Assembly (NCBI GenBank): GCA_025062105.1
Contig: JANXAQ010000114.1
Coordinates: forward strand, 1 to 42,272
Length of the DNA stretch: 42,272 bases
Direction of reading: 5' to 3'
Origin: Thermoguttaceae bacterium
GTDB lineage: Bacteria; Planctomycetota; Planctomycetia; Pirellulales; Thermoguttaceae
The translations under genes were made by a program, and so were the position numbers. Positions 35,080-42,272 of this stretch are shown one piece after another (position 1 is the first letter of the stretch; each line of letters opens with the position of its first letter). Under the pieces are notes generated by a model. That model did not search any database. It was not told where the DNA came from and saw nothing but the letters and a program-made list of their open reading frames with translations.

Positions 35080-35258
35080 GGAAGCTCTGCATAATTCGAG
35101 GGAGATATTTTTATACCCTTTTGCTTCCCTCCGACTCAATATATAGGATTGCTATCACTGCTAGTAGCCTACATATAGTAGTAGGTGTTAGGATGGGGCG
35201 GGCAAATGCCTATGGAAGTCAGGGTTCTTAAAGATGTTCAGCATTTGGGAGAAGTTCC
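35080..35258 (+). repeat. Family B element upstream of rimI
   Basis: A 179-bp copy with ends GGAAGCTCTGCATAATTCG and GCATTTGGGAGAAGTTCC. It carries TATTTTTATACCC and the core GCTATCACTGCTAG. Its R end faces rimI, 227 bp away; the DNA between holds faint C-like sequence. Confidence 0.75.
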
Positions 35259-35485
35259 TGGTGCTTGGTCATCCTAACCAAGGTCCAGGAATCGCACGTT
35301 TTCAGAGTTACCGTCCCTCAAAAGAAGGCCAATTTCCTCTTGGTCTGTTGGGCCAATTTTGTTACCTTAATAGCCATTCCAGGAGCCACTGGAAACCTCT
35401 CTGGGCCATGGTCTCAGGGCGGGAACCACGGTTGCCCCACAAGCCGTGATTCCGGGTTTGGCCTTGCAAGGAAGGAGTCGGCCGA

Positions 35486-36001
35486 ATGAATCCCCAAACC
35501 AAACTGCGGGTCCATCTGCGATGGATGATCCGGCGGGACCTGCCGGAAGTGCTTCAGATCGAACAGGCCAGTTTTGAATTCCCTTGGACGGAAGAAGAGT
35601 TTTATCGTTGCCTACGACAGCGCAATTGCATTGGGATGGTGGCCGAATGCGAAAATCGCATCGTAGGCTATATGGTTTACGAACTCTGCAAGACCCGAAT
35701 CCATCTGTTAAACTTTGCAGTAGCTCCTTTATATCGTCGCCGAGGTGTGGGCACGCAAATGATCCAAAAACTCATCGGAAAACTCTCCGCTCAAGGTCGC
35801 AACCGCATTGTGTTGGAAGTGCGGGAAACCAACCTGCCGGCACAACTATTCTTTCGGGCTTGTCAGTTTCGGGCTGTTGGCGTCCTGCGAAACTATTACG
35901 CCGACACTCCTGAAGACGCCTATCTGATGCAATATCGATACCGGCCGGAAAAGCAGATCTTCTCCGACCAGACTACTCCAGTGCGGCGATTGGCTGGGTA
36001 A
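35486..36001 (+). CDS. rimI: Ribosomal-protein-alanine N-acetyltransferase (RimI-like GNAT)
   Basis: A 171-residue GNAT-fold acetyltransferase. The acetyl-CoA pyrophosphate-binding motif RRRGVGTQM lies near residue 89. LLNFAVAPLYR and VLEVRETNLPAQLFF follow the RimI pattern, as does the N-terminal FPWTEEEFYRCL. RimI acetylates the N-terminal Ala of ribosomal protein S18; related enzymes modify other proteins, so the exact target is inferred. The ATG has AAGGAG eight bases upstream. In many bacteria rimI lies beside tsaB or tsaD, but neither is present here. The C-terminal 15 residues are non-conserved. Confidence 0.85.
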   Translation: MNPQTKLRVHLRWMIRRDLPEVLQIEQASFEFPWTEEEFYRCLRQRNCIGMVAECENRIVGYMVYELCKTRIHLLNFAVAPLYRRRGVGTQMIQKLIGKLSAQGRNRIVLEVRETNLPAQLFFRACQFRAVGVLRNYYADTPEDAYLMQYRYRPEKQIFSDQTTPVRRLAG

Positions 36002-36109
36002 AAACTTAAGCCACTAGGAAATCAAATAGGCGCCGCCCAAAGCGTTGTTTTTCAGCACCGTTGGGTGCCCAGAAAAGCAAAAGCCTCTCTCTCGATAAGG
36101 CACAATAGG

Positions 36110-36871
36110 TTACCTTTCCGGCGGGGCTTTGCCCAGGATGCCAAAGATCGGTAGATGGACGAGAACAGTTTGACCAGCCAAGTGGGTTTCTATCTGCATG
36201 GCTGTCTGTAGGTGAGCTAGTTCTGCCGCCGTCAAAGGAAGCTCTTTAAGGATTTCCCACCGGGTTGGATCCGGCCCATGGAGTCGATCTAAAAGCATCA
36301 CCTGCACCTGGAAGTCCAGTTTCGCCAACAGGGGAGGGATTTTTCGGGCCACTTCCGGATCGGCCCCTGCCCGTCGAAGAGCAGCCTGCCACAAGGGGGC
36401 GGATGCAATTTCCGATGGATATTCGATCATACCGCCGTAATCTGGCTCCAGAGCCACGAGCATTCCGCCCGGAGCCAGCACTCGCCGGATCTCGGAGAGC
36501 GTCGGCTCCAACGGCAGCCACAGCAGCACCCATTGACAGAACACTAGATCGAAACTTCGGTCGGCAAAGGGCAATCGGCAGGCGTCGGCACAGATCGGCT
36601 GGGCCGGTTGAAAGCTGGCTTCTGCCCGGTAACGGCTAGCCAACTGGCGCAGGGCCTGGAAGTTTCGGTCCAAGCCCACGACCCGACCACCGCTTCGACG
36701 CAGAAGTTCCGCGGTAATCAGGCCGGGTCCACAACCCAGATCCAGCACGCTTTTTCGTTGGGCGATAGCCGCCCGCCGCAACAGCCCGGCACGAAACGGC
36801 GCTAGCCACTCGGCCTGCTTGGCCAATAGCTCTAAACAAGGAAGAGAAATGGTTTCCGGAGACATGGACAT
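36110..36871 (-). CDS. Class I SAM-dependent methyltransferase
   Basis: A 253-residue methyltransferase of the UbiE/type 11 group. Motif I VLDLGCGPGLITAELL is near residue 41, the acidic SAM-ribose site is in VVGLDRNF near 65, ADACRLPFADRSFDLVFCQW is near 90, and ILAPGG-like VLAPGGMLVALEPDYGG is near 128. The substrate is not evident; the DYGG segment is seen in several small-molecule methyltransferases. The ATG at 36871 was chosen because AAGGA lies just upstream; the open frame continues 62 codons further upstream into a Lys/Arg-rich stretch that looks like spacer. It converges with rimI. Confidence 0.85.
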   Translation of the reverse strand: MSMSPETISLPCLELLAKQAEWLAPFRAGLLRRAAIAQRKSVLDLGCGPGLITAELLRRSGGRVVGLDRNFQALRQLASRYRAEASFQPAQPICADACRLPFADRSFDLVFCQWVLLWLPLEPTLSEIRRVLAPGGMLVALEPDYGGMIEYPSEIASAPLWQAALRRAGADPEVARKIPPLLAKLDFQVQVMLLDRLHGPDPTRWEILKELPLTAAELAHLQTAMQIETHLAGQTVLVHLPIFGILGKAPPER

Positions 36872-37129
36872 ATTTTCCTTATGCCTCCTCTTTCCTAGGC
36901 GCAACCTCTTTCTCCGCTGCCGCTTGTATTCGTCTTTCTTCCGAAGTATTTTAAAGGAAATCCTTCCTCGCAGCGAAGAGTCTATGGTTTTCAAGAACCA
37001 TACTCTCCGATAAAATGTGTGGAAGAGTCCTGCCTCCCCTCTGCTAAAAATAACCAAGTTGCTGAAAGTCCGGATCCTATTTGGGTATTCCCCGAGTTAT
37101 GAAAACTCTTTCAGAAAAGGAGTGCTTCC

Positions 37130-38704
37130 ATGTCCGAAAAAACTCTGTTCCCCAAACCGTTTCATGCCCACTGTTGTCCTTGTTCTTGCGATGGGCCTGA
37201 GGGCCAACAGGAGTGGGGCCGGATGAGCCGCCGCAACTTCTTGGGTACCGCCGCCCTTGGCAGCATGGCGTTGGCCGGGCTTTCTTGGAGCGGTCTGATG
37301 GCTGCCGAAGCCGAAGAAATCCCGCAAGCACCGAAGCGCAAACCCCTTCGGGTAAAACCGATTCTCACCTATGCGGTTCCTCAGCGTCGGCCTCAGTGGA
37401 GTTGGCGTGCTTGGGGCGGCATCGAAACCGAAGAGCAAGCCCAGGAAGAATGCCGCCGCATTGAAGCAGAGCTAGAAAAAATTCGCACTACGGCTGATTT
37501 TCCGCTTGAATTCATGCCTTTGGCAGCGCTGCTGCATGGCGGCCAATTCGAGAAGCTGACTGATTTAGAATCTGCCGATGCCGCTATTGTCTATGCTGCC
37601 GGCGGCTCGGTAGAAGTGCTCAACTTGTGTCGAAAGCTTAATAAACCAGTGATCATCTTCTGCCGACACAAATCCGGCCCTATCTATCTGTGGTATGAAA
37701 TCATCAGTCCCCGGTATCTCCGCCAGCATACCGATGTACTTTCAGTAACCGGCATTGACGAAGAGGATGTGGTGGTGGACAGTTTGGAGGAGGTAACCTG
37801 GCGGCTTCGGGCGCTATGTGGTTTGAAAAATACGGTGGGTAGCCGGATTGTGGCCGTCGGCGGTCCCGGCAGTTGGGCTACCCCAAAAGCCCCGGAGTTA
37901 GCAAAAGAACGCTTCAAACTGGATATTGTTACTGTGCCCTATGAACCGGACCTGGCTAATCTGATTAAGGCGGCCATGGCGGATGAGGCGGCTGTGGCCA
38001 GGGCCAAACGTCGGGCCGACGCCTATTTGGCCATCCCCGAAACCAAACTGGAAACCGATCGCGGCTTTGTGGATCGGGCCTTCCTGTTGGAAGAAATCTT
38101 CCGTCGTCTGATGCAAAAGTTCGATTGCCGAGCTATTACCATCAACGCCTGCATGGGCACGATCATGCCCGTCTCGCAGACAACGGCTTGTCTACCGCTG
38201 AGCACCCTGAACGACGACGGTTGGCTAGCATTTTGCGAATCCGACTTTGTGGTGGTACCGGCCGGGATCCTGTTGGGTAACATCTCTGGGCTGCCGCAGT
38301 TTTTGCACAATCCCACCTATCCCCATGAAGGTATTATCACCATTGCCCACTGCACCGGCCCACGCAAAATGGACGGCAAAAATCCCGAACCGGTGCGAAT
38401 TCTCACCCATTTTGAATCCGACTACGGTGCTGCCCCCAAAGTCGAACGCCGCAAAGGGCAACTGCTTACCCATATCATCCCCGATTTCAAAGCAGAAAAA
38501 TGGCTCGGTCTTCGCAGTGAGATTGTCGAGGCGCCTTTCTTCCCCATTTGCCGAGACCAATTGAACGTCCGCTTCAAATGTGATAGCCTCCTTTTGGCCC
38601 AAAAGATGCACGGCTTCCACTGGATGACCTGCTATGGGGATTACCATCGGGAGATCGGCTACGCTTTGAAACGGGTCGGCATCAAGTGGGAGTTCTTAGG
38701 ATAG
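37130..38704 (+). CDS. Tat-exported L-fucose-isomerase-like protein
   Basis: A 524-residue protein with a twin-arginine signal (SRRNFLGTAALGSMALAG near residues 33-50), so it is exported folded. The mature part resembles the fucose/arabinose isomerase-like family: an N-terminal Rossmann-like region (IVYAAGGSVEVLNLCRKLNKPVIIF) and a C-terminal region with ITINACMGTIMP, CESDFVVVPAGILL and HCTGPRKMDG. Substrate and activity are unknown. A 30-residue N-terminal stretch with HAHCCPCSCDGP precedes the Tat motif and could bind metal. The ATG has AAAAGGAG upstream; a second ATG at 37223, also with AGGAG, would give a standard Tat signal without the Cys-rich part. Confidence 0.8.
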   Translation: MSEKTLFPKPFHAHCCPCSCDGPEGQQEWGRMSRRNFLGTAALGSMALAGLSWSGLMAAEAEEIPQAPKRKPLRVKPILTYAVPQRRPQWSWRAWGGIETEEQAQEECRRIEAELEKIRTTADFPLEFMPLAALLHGGQFEKLTDLESADAAIVYAAGGSVEVLNLCRKLNKPVIIFCRHKSGPIYLWYEIISPRYLRQHTDVLSVTGIDEEDVVVDSLEEVTWRLRALCGLKNTVGSRIVAVGGPGSWATPKAPELAKERFKLDIVTVPYEPDLANLIKAAMADEAAVARAKRRADAYLAIPETKLETDRGFVDRAFLLEEIFRRLMQKFDCRAITINACMGTIMPVSQTTACLPLSTLNDDGWLAFCESDFVVVPAGILLGNISGLPQFLHNPTYPHEGIITIAHCTGPRKMDGKNPEPVRILTHFESDYGAAPKVERRKGQLLTHIIPDFKAEKWLGLRSEIVEAPFFPICRDQLNVRFKCDSLLLAQKMHGFHWMTCYGDYHREIGYALKRVGIKWEFLG

Positions 38705-38744
38705 GAGCCGGCTGCAAGGACGTCCCCGGTACTTTGGCATTGTC

Positions 38745-38764
38745 ATTGCCGCGCAAGCAGGAAT
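38745..38764. repeat. Single hairpin repeat of family D
   Basis: ATTGCCGCGCAAGCAGGAAT is a slightly decayed copy of the ATTCCCGCGCAAGCGGGAAT hairpin of the family D arrays. It lies 40 bases after the isomerase-like gene. Confidence 0.6.
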
Positions 38765-38900
38765 CCTGCACGGGGAGGGAAATACTTGGAGGAGCCCTCC
38801 CATGGGTGAATTGGGTCGCACATCGTCTCCCATAAGAGGAAAGGCCGACCGATAACCCTAAAAATGTTCCTCGGTTGGAACTGGTTTGCTGTTGTCAAAT

Positions 38901-39692
38901 ATGAACAGGTCTGGTGCAAAATCCAGTAAGCGGGAGGCGGGACTGACGGCTGGAAGCATCGGGTCTTCGGCCGCTAAAGCTCCTAAAGCCGGATTGCCGG
39001 TAGAGGCAGAATTCACCGGCTTTCCGCCGGCACTGTTTGAGTTCTTAGAGGAATTGGCCGACCATAATGAACGGCCTTGGTTCCTCCAAAACAAACACCG
39101 GTACGAACAATGGGTTCGAGAGCCGGCCTTGGCGTTTATTCGGGCGTTTCGGCCGCGGTTGGCGAAGATTTCTCAGTTTTTCCTCGCTAGCGATCGGCCA
39201 GTGGGCGGCTCTCTTTTGCGCATTTACCGAGACATCCGCTTTAGCAAAGATAAGACGCCCTACAAGACCAACGTAGGGATCCAGTTTCGGCATGAGCTTG
39301 GTCGAGACATTCATGCACCGGGTTTTTATGTTCATCTAGAACCGGGCGAATGTTTCCTGGCCTTAGGAGTCTGGCGACCGGATCGGCAGTCGCTGGCTGC
39401 CATTCGACAGGCTATTGCCGATGATCCAGCCGGTTGGCGTCGGGCCGTATCAAACCAACAGTTTCAAGCCATTTGGACTCTGGAAGGCGACTCGCTCCAG
39501 CGGCCGCCCCAAGGCTTTCGGCCGGATCATCCCTGCATCGAAGACCTCAAACGTACCGATTACATCGCTGTTACTGATGTGGAAGAAGCCGACACCTATC
39601 GACCGGAGTTCGTTGACCAGGTAGCCGAGGCTTTTCGGGCCGGTCGGCCCCTAATGCATTTCCTCTGCAAAGCATTACAATTGCCATTTTAG
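38901..39692 (+). CDS. DUF2461 (TIGR02453) family protein
   Basis: 263 residues from the first ATG. The DUF2461 pattern is clear: FTGFPPALFEFLEELADHNERPWFLQNKHRYE near the N-terminus, then RIYRDIRFSKDKTPYKTNVGIQF, the APGFYVHLEP segment, and DYIAVTDVEEA towards the end. The family is widespread in bacteria and its biochemical role is unknown. It has no signal peptide; the first 35 residues are Ala/Ser/Lys-rich and not conserved. A TTG start 15 bases upstream (38886) has GGA spacing that fits slightly better, so the exact start is uncertain. It is 200 bp from the isomerase-like gene on the same strand. Confidence 0.9.
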   Translation: MNRSGAKSSKREAGLTAGSIGSSAAKAPKAGLPVEAEFTGFPPALFEFLEELADHNERPWFLQNKHRYEQWVREPALAFIRAFRPRLAKISQFFLASDRPVGGSLLRIYRDIRFSKDKTPYKTNVGIQFRHELGRDIHAPGFYVHLEPGECFLALGVWRPDRQSLAAIRQAIADDPAGWRRAVSNQQFQAIWTLEGDSLQRPPQGFRPDHPCIEDLKRTDYIAVTDVEEADTYRPEFVDQVAEAFRAGRPLMHFLCKALQLPF

Positions 39693-39719
39693 ATTTCCGC
39701 TGGTGGGAGAGCCTCCACA

Positions 39720-40445
39720 AAATTCCCTCTCCCCTCCGCGGGAGAGGGTTAGGGTGAGGCGGATAAATCTCCCCTCTCCCCCCGACGGGAGAGCGTGGCC
39801 GGGCGATAGCCCGGCCGGGTGATGGGGCTTCAGTGTCATTCCCGCGCAAGCGGGAATCCAGGCTTCTGTGTGCTACTCCTTTGTCCAGTCCCCTCGCCCC
39901 TCCGCGGGTGAGGGGCAGGGGTGAGGGGGAAAATCTTCCCCTCACTGTGAAAGCACAAAAAATCGGTATGGAGGGACCTATGTTGGCTTCCTCCCGCCAA
40001 TCGTTCTGCCGAAGCCCACGGGAAGCAATGCCCCTCACCGGGCATGGGCAGGGAGGCATGCCCCCTCACCCGGCCTGGCCTTTGGCTCCGCCGGCCTCTC
40101 CCGGGGAGGGGAGAGGCGAAAAATCACGCCCTCTGCCTGCCGCCTTTCCGGTCTGATCCGCAGCGCAAGCAGGGTTCCAGAAAAAACCCTCTGCCCACGG
40201 CAGGGCAGGGTGGCCGGGCAATAGCCCGGCCGGGTGATAGGGCTTCAGTGTCATTCCCGCACAAGCGGGAATCCAGGCTTCTGTGTGCTACTCCTTTGTC
40301 CATTCCCTCTCCCCTCCGCGGGAGAGGGTTAGGGTGAAGGGGATAAATCTCCCCTCTCCCCTCCGCAGGAGAGGGTGGCCGGGCAATAGCCCGGCCGGGT
40401 GAGGGGCCCTTCAGTGTCATTCCCGCGAAAGCGGGAATCCAGAAA
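39720..40445 (+). repeat. Family D modular GC-rich repeat array (upstream copy)
   Basis: A mosaic of short modules: CCCTCTCCCCTCCGCGGGAG tracts, three GGCCGGGC-(GATA/AATA)-GCCCGGCC hairpins (39797, 40212, 40377), three ATTCCCGC..GCGGGAAT hairpins (39838, 40253, 40419), and a unique AT-richer module (39932-40074) beginning TCCCCTCACTGTGAAAGC. It occupies nearly the whole spacer between the DUF2461 gene and the next gene. Confidence 0.85.
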
Positions 40446-40546
40446 AACAACCACTTCTAAAACCATCGATTTTTGCGTACGCAGCCGGTATAGGTTTATT
40501 TAGTAGTTTGGCTGGAGTATTACTTTTTTTCCAAGGAGCTTTTCCG

Positions 40547-41452
40547 ATGCGACATCTGTATGATCGTCGGCAGTTTTTAGCTCAGAGTGTGGTGGTCGGG
40601 GCTGGGTTGGGAGTGGGTGGCTGGCTGAGTCGAGTTGCATGGGCGGCTCCGGTAAAATCTGGTGCTCCCACGGCAGAAAAACTTGGCTGGACGCTTGGCT
40701 GCGCCCAATATACCTTCCGCCGATTCTGCCTTTACGAGACGCTCGATAAACTGGTGGAGCTAGGTATTCCGTGCATTGAGCCTGGGTTTTTCCTTCGGTT
40801 GGATAGCCGTCGGCCTAACTTGCAGGTCAATGAATCGCTTTCTGCAGCGGATCGTAAAGAGCTTCGGCAGCGCCTGGCCGACCGAGGCATCCGGATGGCC
40901 AGCTATTATAGCGACCTGGGCGCTGATGAAGCGGCTGCCCGCAAAAAGATGGAATTTGCCAAGGAGATGGGGGTGGAGACGATGGTGGCTGAACCACCGC
41001 CGGAAGCCTTCGACATGCTGGAAAAACTCTGCGAGGAGTACCAGTTGAACCTAGCCATCCATAACCATCCCAAAGGGCCGCACTCCCGATATTGGCATCC
41101 GGAAAATGTCCTGAAGGTTTGCCAAGGCCGAAGCAAACGCATCGGCGCTTGCTGCGACACGGGCCATTGGGTCCGCTCCGGCCTAGAGCCGGTTGAGTGC
41201 CTCCGGAAGCTCCAGGGCCGAATTCTAGGCTTCCATCTGAAAGATGTGATCGAATCCGGCAAACCGGAGGCTCGGGATGTGCCCTTGGGCCAAGGCAAAG
41301 CCAATTATGCCGAAGTGCTCCGGGAACTGCATCGGCAAGGATACAAGGGCCTGCTAGTCATCGAATACGAACATGACACTGAGGCGCTGATGAAGGATAT
41401 GGCCGAGTGCGTGGCGTTTGTCGAAAAAATGGCCAAGGAGCTAGCAGGATAA
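40547..41452 (+). CDS. Tat-exported sugar-phosphate isomerase/epimerase-like protein
   Basis: A 301-residue protein with a Tat-type signal (DRRQFLAQSVVVGAGLGVGGW, cleavage near AWAAP). The mature part has the xylose-isomerase-like TIM barrel: TLGCAQYTFRRF, LAIHNHPKGP, GACCDTGHWVRSG, LGFHLKDV and LVIEYEHD. His, Asp and Glu in these motifs are the expected metal and proton-transfer residues. Substrate unknown; such exported members are common in planctomycetes and probably act on sugars or inositols. The ATG has AAGGAG nine bases upstream; an in-frame TTG 39 bases earlier is less likely. It is enclosed by two family D arrays in direct orientation and has a strong terminator. Confidence 0.85.
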   Translation: MRHLYDRRQFLAQSVVVGAGLGVGGWLSRVAWAAPVKSGAPTAEKLGWTLGCAQYTFRRFCLYETLDKLVELGIPCIEPGFFLRLDSRRPNLQVNESLSAADRKELRQRLADRGIRMASYYSDLGADEAAARKKMEFAKEMGVETMVAEPPPEAFDMLEKLCEEYQLNLAIHNHPKGPHSRYWHPENVLKVCQGRSKRIGACCDTGHWVRSGLEPVECLRKLQGRILGFHLKDVIESGKPEARDVPLGQGKANYAEVLRELHRQGYKGLLVIEYEHDTEALMKDMAECVAFVEKMAKELAG

Positions 41453-41540
41453 AAACCCTTTGGTTTCTGGCAGAAAGCGGTAGGTTTGGCAGGGAGAGAG
41501 CGGGGTTTCTTTCTGGCTGGGTTTGCCTGTTGTGTCGGTT

Positions 41541-41572
41541 GCCTCTCCTACTTTCGAGGAGAGGCGTTTTTC
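41541..41572 (+). terminator. Rho-independent terminator
   Basis: GCCTCTCCT pairs perfectly with AGGAGAGGC across the 7-base loop ACTTTCG and is followed by GTTTTTCT. It lies 88 bases after the isomerase/epimerase-like gene. Confidence 0.85.
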
Positions 41573-41689
41573 TATACGATGGAACTGACCAAGAGAATCT
41601 GCGGGAGGGTTTTGACCAAACGGCCTAGGTAACCCTTCCGCCCAAGCAAGAAGAGGCCCTTGCTCCAGAGCACAACCAGGGATGGCAGA

Positions 41690-42090
41690 ACATGTCCTTC
41701 TGCCTGCCGCCTTTCCGGTCTGATTCCGCAGCGCAAGCAGGGTTCCAAAAAAACCCTCTGCCCACGGCAGGACAGGGTGGCAGGGCGATAGCCCGGCCGG
41801 GTGAGGGGGCCTTTAGTGTCATTGCCGCGCAAGCGGGAATCCAGGCTTCTGTGGGCTGCTCCTTCGTCCATTCCCTCTCCCCTCCGCGGGAGAGGGGCAG
41901 GGGTGAGGGGAAAATCTTCCCCTCACTGTGAAAGCACAAAAAATCAGTATGGAGGGACCTATGTTGGCTTCCTCCCGCCAATCGTTCTGCCGAAGCCCAC
42001 GGGAAGCAATGCCCCTCCCCGGGCATGGGCAGGGAGGCATGCCCCCTCACCCGGCGTCGCCTTCGGCTCCGCCGGCCTCTCCCGCGGAGG
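41690..42090 (+). repeat. Family D modular repeat array (downstream copy)
   Basis: It has the same modules as the upstream array, in the same orientation. The module at 41913-42055 matches 39932-40074 base for base without gaps and with only two or three substitutions that I see. It also has the hairpin GTGAGGGGA / TCCCCTCAC near 41903-41926 and the ATTGCCGC..GCGGGAAT hairpin at 41821. Confidence 0.85.
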
Positions 42091-42272
42091 CTCGCTGTTA
42101 TACACAAGTTAAAGTTCAGACGCTCGGACATCACTTTAGGCAAAGCAGGAAAACTCGTTGAACAACACAGAATGGATCAAATAGAAAATATAGATAAATC
42201 TTTTTCCGAAACTAAAGATCTGCTGATTTTCTAAATGATTTTTCCCAAATTGTGCAATGTATCCAAAGTAAC
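42091..42272 (-). repeat. Family E element, cut by window end
   Basis: It begins CTCGCTGTTATACACAAGTT. Its sequence is the inverted counterpart of the right part of the E copy near 26.1 kb (for example GAACAACACAGAATGGATCA against the reverse of TTGATCCGTTCTGTGTTGTT). About 100 bases are missing beyond the window. Confidence 0.8.

Noticed and set aside
39720..40445. CRISPR-like array in the GC-rich repeat region
   Set aside because: Repeats are palindromic modules of different types with irregular spacing and no unique spacers; no cas genes are present.
1..42272. Transposase, integrase, prophage or defence genes as the source of the repeats
   Set aside because: None of the supported proteins has such motifs; any mobilising enzymes must be encoded outside the window.

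Overview
The window looks like chromosomal DNA of a planctomycete, most likely of the Pirellulales / Thermoguttaceae type. This is inferred from gene style: a PQQ-type propeller protein with the planctomycete WPQFRGPG signature, Tat-exported sugar-isomerase-like proteins, a stand-alone ASKHA/ferredoxin protein, and small SHOCT-like and coiled-coil proteins. There is no rRNA or marker gene that fixes the taxon. I support 21 protein genes and one tRNA. Coding sequence covers only about 56 % of the window (my sum of CDS lengths), which is very low for a bacterium.

Layout. 1-1.7 kb: repeats and a secreted alpha/beta hydrolase (-). 3.1-10.4 kb: a very large secreted glycosidase-like protein, then an ASKHA/[2Fe-2S] protein and an O-methyltransferase (+). 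11.2-15 kb: PAP2-like membrane protein, endonuclease III and YjbQ (all -). 16.3-18.8 kb: nadD (+), a small conserved-looking protein (-) and an orphan soluble histidine kinase (+). 19.8-24.1 kb: a lipoprotein and a coiled-coil protein (both -). 25.1 kb: tRNA-Arg(CCG). 27.2-34.3 kb: aroA, a large PQQ-propeller protein, clpX and a SHOCT-like small membrane protein (all -). 35.5-41.5 kb: rimI (+), a methyltransferase (-), a Tat-exported fucose-isomerase-like protein, a DUF2461 protein and a Tat-exported sugar-phosphate-isomerase-like protein (+). Most genes are single transcription units separated by long spacers. The only clear operon candidate is ASKHA plus O-methyltransferase.

The remarkable part is what fills the spacers. 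They are packed with several families of short, non-coding, palindromic elements of about 150-290 bp, here named A to G. Reading nested copies against uninterrupted copies of the same family gives apparent target-site duplications: A about 7 bp, B 4 bp, C 3 bp (TNA), E 10 bp, G 6 bp. F has imperfect duplications. The distinct duplication lengths and distinct termini imply several unrelated transposases acting in trans; no transposase gene is present in the window. Elements insert into one another (A in A, A in an A variant, F in B, G in F), and A and C form chains that share a junction. Family A has a terminal inverted repeat enclosing three hairpin arms, a cloverleaf-like plan. Family B copies lie just upstream of several start codons, mostly in one orientation relative to the gene. 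Family E ends closely resemble the Tn5/IS50 outer end.

A different GC-rich modular repeat (family D) flanks the last isomerase-like gene as direct repeats. I see no CRISPR array, prophage, integrase or recognised defence system. I regard the layered repeat landscape as the best candidate for an undescribed system.
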